Below, one piece after another: positions 58,667 to 64,000 of a stretch of 64,000 bases of DNA (position 1 is the first letter of the stretch; each line of letters opens with the position of its first letter). Under the pieces are notes generated by a model that did no database searches, had not been told where the DNA came from, and saw only the letters and a list, made by a program, of their open reading frames with translations. Where the stretch lies: contig DATFXM010000008.1 in assembly GCA_035315885.1 (NCBI GenBank), positions 1-64,000 on the forward strand, read 5' to 3'. Made by a program: the position numbers and the translations under genes. Origin of the DNA: DATFXM01 sp035315885. Its GTDB lineage: Bacteria > Acidobacteriota > Blastocatellia > UBA7656.

Positions 58667-61600
58667 GTGAATACTACCTCGCCTAAACAAAAGTCAGGCC
58701 CAAAGCGGAACAGCAATCCGGCTAAACGCCTGCCAGCCCCGCAAGCATCGCGCCGTCGCAATCCCACCATCCGACATCAAGCGTTCGAAGCAAAGCTCGC
58801 AAGCGCACTCCTCGATTCCTCCGATCAGCAAAACCTTCTCCAAACGATTGTGCGCGAACTAGGCGCGGCTCTCGCAGTGTGCAGGTGCAGAATTCTGCTC
58901 CTGGACCATCCACAGCCCGAGTTGTCAGGCGCCGTAGTCGACTACGTCCGCTCATGCTGCAAAAACAAATCTGACTGGATCAAAGGAATTGACGCGCGCA
59001 GTCACCTGCTGTTGCGTCGCGTGCTAGCGACAAGTGAGGCGCTCGTAATCAACAACGCAGCATCTTCCAATCGCAGGCCGGCCGGCATTCCAAAATCTTC
59101 AGGCGTTAACTCATTCATAGCCGTCGCGCTGCGGCCCGACGGCACGGATGCCACCGCAATACTGACCGCTGAACACTGCGAACTGCAGCACACCTGGAAC
59201 AATGAGGAAATTGAGCTGGTAAAGACCGTCGCCAAGCACGCGGCCCTCTCAATCCGGCAGGCGCGCCTCCATCACGAAGTGCGCGAGTCGGCCAAACGCG
59301 CTGCACTGATCAGCCACATCATCACCTCGATAAGACGCTCACTCGACCTCAATGAAACATTAAAGGCCGCCGTCGAGGAAATCGGACGAGCGCTCGGAGC
59401 CGACCGCACCTACTTCAGAAAGTTAGTGGGAGACGAATTCCTGGCTGTAGCCGAGTATCTCAGCGATCCCGCCTACTCGATTTCCGGAATCCGAACCCTC
59501 GCGAGTGACTACATCGGCAGATATCTGCTCGAGTCGAGGCGCACGCTGGTAATTGATGATGTGAATTCGTTCAAGGCCGCACACCCGGAGCTGGCGGCAG
59601 GAGTCGGAATCTGGCACGTAGACCGCCCCAACCTTTCGCAGATCGTCTGTCCGATCATCGTGAACAACTCTTTCTGGGGTGCGATTTCAATCGCGCAGGT
59701 GGATCAGCCAAGAAAGTGGACCGGCGAGGAAGTCGCTCTGATCGAAGTGCTGGCCGCACAAATCGAAGTGGCCGTAAGCCACAGCAGATTGTTCGACGAA
59801 GCACGTCAGGCGGCCGACCGCGAAAGCCTGATCAGTCACATCATTCACCGCGTCAATCAATCGAATCAACTCGACGAAATCCTGCCGGTCATCGCCAGCG
59901 AGCTGGGTGAGCACCTCGGCGCAGACCAGGTCGTCATGGCCCGTTTGAGCCCCGAAGAACCCGATTGGATGATCGAGTACGACTACAGCAATGGCGGAGT
60001 CACGACGTCCGGAATTCGCCGCGCCGCCGCCGTGTTTTCGGCTCTCACCGACATCGCCAAAGACGACGTTATTCGCTGTGACGACGTAGAGCGGGATCCT
60101 CGAGCGGCGGGACAGTTTCGGGAATATTATCTGGATCCGCGGAACGTGCGGTCCTTCATGGCTGCCCGTCTCCGTGGCGACAACAGCAAGTCTGAACTGA
60201 TCATCCTGGCGAATATGCGGTCGGAGCCACGACACTGGTCCGCCGATGACGTTGAAGTCCTTCGCGCGGCGCTCGACCAGGTGTTCATCGCATTGCAGCG
60301 TGCTGAGTTGTTTGAACAGGTCCTGCACGTAAAGCACCAGTGGGAATCCACGTTCGACGCGTTGACTGACGGAATCTTGATCTTTGACCGCGAAGGAATC
60401 CTCGTCCGAATAAATGAGGCGGGGGCGGCGTTCGAGGGCTCCGATGTGAATTCGTTGCTCGGTCGTCGATGCTGCGAGTTGATGCAAGGGGCCGAGGGCG
60501 ACCAGTGCCGCGTATCACAGGTCGTTCAGACTGGCCGTCCATTGACGTTCGAGCTTGTCCCGGGAAAGCTGGGCCGTCCGCTTCTGGTCACGATTTCGCC
60601 GCTTACCAATCGACAAGGCGGTTCGTTGCGAGACGACGCGGTGACGCCTGCTTCGCCAATTGGCGCGGTTTGCGTAGTGCGTGATCTCTCCGAACTGCGC
60701 GCCGCCGAAGCAGTCGCCCGCGAACAGCGGAACTTCCTTGTCAAGCTGATCGAGCACGCCAACGATGCGATCTTCGCGTTTTCTCCCGAGGGGCGGTTTA
60801 TCTGGTTCAACGAACAGCTCGTGACGCTGTCGGGTTACTCTCGAGTCGAGCTGAGCAGCGCGGACTACCGGATCTTCGTCACCGGCGACGATAAGAAAGT
60901 GGCAGTGGAGCGCTTTGCGCGCGCAATGATCGGCGAGCCGCAGACGTTTGAGATCAGAGCCATGCGCAAAGACGGCGACGAGCGCCTTCTGATGATGACC
61001 TTCACGCCAATCTATGACGAGGGTGGAGTCAGCAACGTACTCAGCATAGCTCGAGACATAACCGAAGAGCGATTGGCCTCCGAGCGCGCCGCTCAGGCAG
61101 ACAAACTGCGCGCGCTGGGACAGCTCGCCTCCGGAGTCGCGCATAACTTCAACAACATCCTCGCCGCAATCGTGGGACACGCACAGCTCATCAAACGGGA
61201 CTTCAAAGATGAAGTCATGGGCCAACGGATGGCGGTGATTGAGCGCGCCGCAATGGACGGGGCCGAAACGGTTAAACGAATTCAAGCCTTCGGTATGCAG
61301 CAAAACACACCTGCTGGGGAACTCGTGGATTTCCGGCAGCTCGTCCGCGATTCCACCGAGTTGACTCGAGCCCGTTGGTCCGGCGAAGCCCACGCTCGAG
61401 GTTTGAACTACGAAGTCGAACTGAATCTGAAAGAAGCTCCTTCGGTAAGAGGCTCGGCGTCTGAGCTGCGCGAGGTTTTCGTCAACATTATTCTCAATGC
61501 GCTTGACGCAATGCCACAGGGCGGAAAAATCCGGATCTCTACCGATACGTACGGTCCAAACGTACGCGCGATTTTCACGGATACCGGCATTGGCATGAGT

Positions 61601-62176
61601 CGAGAGATCAGCGAGCACATCTTCGAGCCGTTCTTCACTACGAAGGGCGCCAAGGGGATGGGGCTCGGGCTTGCGGTGAGCTACAGCATAATCGAGCGGC
61701 ACCGAGGACGCATCGAGGTGGCGAGCGCTCCGGGTCGAGGAACTACGTTCACCATCAGCATACAGATGGCCGAGCCTCCCAAATTGAAAGTGGTTCCGCA
61801 GCGAATCATCAAACCGAAGATAGCAACAGTACTTGTGATCGATGATGACGACAGAGTGCGTGAAGCGCTCGTGGGGATGTTGAGCTCCGGCGGGCACCAG
61901 GTCGAATGGGCGTCGAGCGCCCGGGAGGGTCTGGCGAAGCTGGAGCTTGGACGATTCGATTTGGTGTTCACTGATCTATCAATGCCAGAAATGGACGGCT
62001 GGGCACTTGCGACCGAGATACGGAGGGGCTGGCCCAGCGTCAAGATCGTGCTCGTGACGGGCTACGGCGTTCCGCCCGATACTCTCCGGCACTATCGCGA
62101 GCTCGTAGACGAGGTAGCGTTCAAGCCTATCAACCTCGAACACATTCAAACTGTACTCAGCCAGATCGTGACCTGA
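58667..62176 (+). CDS. Hybrid sensor histidine kinase (GAF x3, PAS x2, HisKA, HATPase, REC)
   Basis: 1169 residues from GTG 58667, no membrane segments. Three GAF-like domains (about 40-205, 220-375, 390-545), e.g. ISHIITSIRRSLDLNETLKA and ISHIIHRVNQSNQLDEILPV as domain openings. PAS1 is about 555-680 and PAS2 about 685-805 (HANDAIFAFSPEGRFIWFNE). HisKA has the phospho-acceptor His826 in LASGVAHNFNNILAAI. The ATPase has NIILNALDAMPQGG, DTGIGM and GMGLGLAVSY. The C-terminal receiver has Asp1103 in FTDLSMPEMDGW. It senses cytoplasmic signals and probably passes phosphate to another regulator. The N-terminus (first 40 residues) is basic and Pro-rich. Confidence 0.92.
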   Translation: MNTTSPKQKSGPKRNSNPAKRLPAPQASRRRNPTIRHQAFEAKLASALLDSSDQQNLLQTIVRELGAALAVCRCRILLLDHPQPELSGAVVDYVRSCCKNKSDWIKGIDARSHLLLRRVLATSEALVINNAASSNRRPAGIPKSSGVNSFIAVALRPDGTDATAILTAEHCELQHTWNNEEIELVKTVAKHAALSIRQARLHHEVRESAKRAALISHIITSIRRSLDLNETLKAAVEEIGRALGADRTYFRKLVGDEFLAVAEYLSDPAYSISGIRTLASDYIGRYLLESRRTLVIDDVNSFKAAHPELAAGVGIWHVDRPNLSQIVCPIIVNNSFWGAISIAQVDQPRKWTGEEVALIEVLAAQIEVAVSHSRLFDEARQAADRESLISHIIHRVNQSNQLDEILPVIASELGEHLGADQVVMARLSPEEPDWMIEYDYSNGGVTTSGIRRAAAVFSALTDIAKDDVIRCDDVERDPRAAGQFREYYLDPRNVRSFMAARLRGDNSKSELIILANMRSEPRHWSADDVEVLRAALDQVFIALQRAELFEQVLHVKHQWESTFDALTDGILIFDREGILVRINEAGAAFEGSDVNSLLGRRCCELMQGAEGDQCRVSQVVQTGRPLTFELVPGKLGRPLLVTISPLTNRQGGSLRDDAVTPASPIGAVCVVRDLSELRAAEAVAREQRNFLVKLIEHANDAIFAFSPEGRFIWFNEQLVTLSGYSRVELSSADYRIFVTGDDKKVAVERFARAMIGEPQTFEIRAMRKDGDERLLMMTFTPIYDEGGVSNVLSIARDITEERLASERAAQADKLRALGQLASGVAHNFNNILAAIVGHAQLIKRDFKDEVMGQRMAVIERAAMDGAETVKRIQAFGMQQNTPAGELVDFRQLVRDSTELTRARWSGEAHARGLNYEVELNLKEAPSVRGSASELREVFVNIILNALDAMPQGGKIRISTDTYGPNVRAIFTDTGIGMSREISEHIFEPFFTTKGAKGMGLGLAVSYSIIERHRGRIEVASAPGRGTTFTISIQMAEPPKLKVVPQRIIKPKIATVLVIDDDDRVREALVGMLSSGGHQVEWASSAREGLAKLELGRFDLVFTDLSMPEMDGWALATEIRRGWPSVKIVLVTGYGVPPDTLRHYRELVDEVAFKPINLEHIQTVLSQIVT

Positions 62177-62179
62177 CCG

Positions 62180-62287
<108 letters not shown>

Positions 62288-62432
62288 AACCAAAAATTGA
62301 CTGTCAAAACGGCTTTTCGTGGTACTATCCCGCCTGTACGGTCCCCACGGCCCGCAACCTTGAATTCACCCAGCTGGGCTGAATTCTCCATCCAACCCCC
62401 GATGCTTCATCAGCGAAAGCCTGGAACTCGTT

Positions 62433-64000
62433 ATGACCTGTCCGAGCTGCAGTCGTGAGGTGATCGAAGGCAAGTCGACCTGCCCGTTCTGTGGCCTGAT
62501 CTTCGCCAAATGGAAAGGCCCGGCTCAGCGCATAACCGGCGAACGCGTTGCGGCTTTTGTTCAGGCTTCTCCCGTGATTGCCGAACTCGAACCTGAGTCG
62601 GCCACTGAAAAATTCAAAGGTCCGGCCTACCTGATAGGAATCCTTGCAGCGCTGGCCGCCGTGCTAGTCGTCGCGCTCGGTGTTCGTTACTTCATAAAAA
62701 GTGTCGGCAACGCCGTACAGACAAAAACAATTCCCCGAAACGAAGCGGCCTCCGGGGATGCAAGTGCGCAGAAAGGCGTGCTCGACCCTCATGCAGATTT
62801 TGATTTGACTGTCGATTCCGGCATCGAGCCGATCGGGTTGACGTGGGGCGACGGGCAGTTCCTTGTAGGCAGCCGCGAAGGATTAGCGAAATTCAAATTC
62901 GACGGCGTGTCCGCTCTTGCTCCGATCTCGGTCGAGCCAAGAGAGCAGTCGCAGGAGGCCCTTCCTGCGAATTCTTTCTCGATTCGCGCGCTCACCTGGA
63001 ATGGCAGGCAGTTCGTAGGGTACTCGGATGATGCTTCGTCGGACCGGAGTCACAGGAATGTCTTCACGGTTCACGACCCTAAGACTCTGGCGGTGACCGA
63101 CTACTTTCCCGCACCGGACCATATCGGGGGAATCGCGTGGGACGGATCGGGCTACTGGGCGGCGACGCGGCTTAATTCTCCCGACTCTCGCGACGCTGCG
63201 TTTCTCTATCATCTGGACCAGAGGTTTAACGTTCTGACGCGGTACGAGCCACCTGCGATCGGCTGCCAGGGCCTGGCGTGGGATGGCAATCATCTTTGGT
63301 GGGTGGACGGGTTTACAAACGATGTTTACGTCGTGAGAGTGGAGGGCGCTCGTCCGGAACGAATTCACGGTTATCACACAAATCTCACAGCGATGAGTGG
63401 CGTGACGTACGACGGTGGAAACATATGGGTCAGTGAGTCTTCGGATAAGCGATTGAGGCGACTCAACCCGTTGCTAAAGAGTATGTGGCTGACGGGGGAC
63501 TATCACATTTCGACCTATGCGCAGGCTATAGCAGCGCTTCAAGCGAACGCCCCGGGTGACAACGCGTACGCCGAGCCGGTTGATGATCTCTTGAAGCAAA
63601 TCAAGGAGGACCCGGCTCATAGCGGTGATGTCCTGCAAAAACTCGAAAAGATTGGTATGCGCGAGCGAGGGGTCACCGCGCTACAGGAGGCCGCGCGAAG
63701 TTCGGACGAAAAGCTGCGAGCTCAGGCACGCGACGCGTTGTTAAAGATGGGGACCATTCCTTCGTTCGACCGATATCAAAACAGTTTCTCGAGAACTTCA
63801 GACGACGCGGATGCGATCGAAGCGACGGCAGAAATGATGGGGGACAAGCTTCATCTTACGTGGCGAATCTATTACGGATCGCAGATCTTCGCGGACAAGT
63901 CCAAGGAAGGCGAAGGCTCGTCGCCGTTGCTGGCGCGCTACAGTGTCACGGTGCGGGGCGGCAGTCTGCCGACGCCGATCGTCAAGGAATACGAAGCGCA
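62433..64000 (+). CDS. Zinc-ribbon membrane protein with propeller-like repeats (3' end cut by window)
   Basis: At least 522 residues from the ATG at 62433, open to the window edge. An N-terminal zinc ribbon (MTCPSCSREV...STCPFCGLIF; Cys3, Cys6, Cys17, Cys20) is followed by one membrane helix (YLIGILAALAAVLVVALGV, about 70-88). Five blade-like repeats with a GLAWDG-type core follow: GLTWGDG, ALTWNG, GIAWDG, GLAWDG, GVTYDG. This suggests a beta-propeller outside the membrane. After about residue 375 the chain becomes helical (LQEAARSSDEKLRAQARDAL, HEAT-like). No assigned function. The zinc ribbon plus one helix plus repeat domain parallels the protein at 54537. Confidence 0.7.
   Translation, partial: MTCPSCSREVIEGKSTCPFCGLIFAKWKGPAQRITGERVAAFVQASPVIAELEPESATEKFKGPAYLIGILAALAAVLVVALGVRYFIKSVGNAVQTKTIPRNEAASGDASAQKGVLDPHADFDLTVDSGIEPIGLTWGDGQFLVGSREGLAKFKFDGVSALAPISVEPREQSQEALPANSFSIRALTWNGRQFVGYSDDASSDRSHRNVFTVHDPKTLAVTDYFPAPDHIGGIAWDGSGYWAATRLNSPDSRDAAFLYHLDQRFNVLTRYEPPAIGCQGLAWDGNHLWWVDGFTNDVYVVRVEGARPERIHGYHTNLTAMSGVTYDGGNIWVSESSDKRLRRLNPLLKSMWLTGDYHISTYAQAIAALQANAPGDNAYAEPVDDLLKQIKEDPAHSGDVLQKLEKIGMRERGVTALQEAARSSDEKLRAQARDALLKMGTIPSFDRYQNSFSRTSDDADAIEATAEMMGDKLHLTWRIYYGSQIFADKSKEGEGSSPLLARYSVTVRGGSLPTPIVKEYEA

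Noticed and set aside
60515..61897. 460-codon open frame antisense to the hybrid kinase
   Set aside because: Lies fully inside a gene with complete kinase motifs; no homology recognised and typical of high-GC antisense frames.

Overview
The window looks like the chromosome of a Gram-negative member of the Acidobacteriota, most likely class Blastocatellia. This is an inference from gene content: an acidobacterial-type VWFA protein, a DUF2934 protein, a full LPS and outer-membrane assembly gene set, SelB, and intergenic spacers crowded with short tandem and inverted repeats. No rRNA, tRNA, CRISPR array, transposase or prophage gene was recognised. The first gene (AMMECR1) and the last gene (zinc-ribbon/propeller membrane protein) are cut by the window edges.

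Layout. 1-12.2 kb is mostly minus strand: a tightly overlapping tamB-tamA-surA-like block, ribBA and ribE (riboflavin), cmk and a threonine aldolase. 12.4-16.7 kb is plus strand: a lipoprotein-sorting protein, a TPR protein, a ketosynthase and a KdsD-like SIS protein, with a 0.67 kb repeat-rich gap holding a possible structured RNA. 16.8-19.3 kb (minus) has selB and the heptose adenylyltransferase. 19.4-31.7 kb (plus) has an alpha/beta hydrolase, lysS, lolC, lolD, clpC, bamA and two tandem OmpH/Skp chaperones. 31.8-37 kb (minus) is the lipid A cluster lpxD-fabZ-lpxA-ocd-lpxI plus a DUF4388 protein. 37-41.6 kb is a complete glycine cleavage operon (gcvT-gcvH-gcvPA-gcvPB). 41.7-54.4 kb has DUF2934, VWFA, a fused LptF-LptG permease, a Nudix hydrolase, HU, a TNase-like protein, an M15 peptidase, a sodium/solute symporter with a NagZ-type GH3 enzyme, DUF2203 and TatA. 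54.5-64 kb is a signalling block: a zinc-ribbon/FHA/MshEN/FHA/TM/DUF3616 protein, a REC-HD-GYP phosphodiesterase, a GAF/PAS hybrid histidine kinase and a zinc-ribbon propeller membrane protein.

The strongest theme is envelope biogenesis: Bam/Tam, Skp, Lol, Lpt, lipid A and Kdo/heptose sugars, and wall turnover. The most unusual material is (1) families of intergenic elements whose arms are 7- or 8-bp tandem repeats arranged as inverted repeats and packed against stop codons, (2) a hairpin-rich candidate RNA at 15506-15669, (3) the FHA/MshEN/DUF3616 architecture next to an HD-GYP protein, (4) a RibBA whose cyclohydrolase half lacks the three zinc cysteines, and (5) a TNase-fold protein lacking a catalytic arginine. 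Start codons were moved from the longest ORF where signal peptides, Shine-Dalgarno (SD) sequences or family alignment favoured a shorter form.
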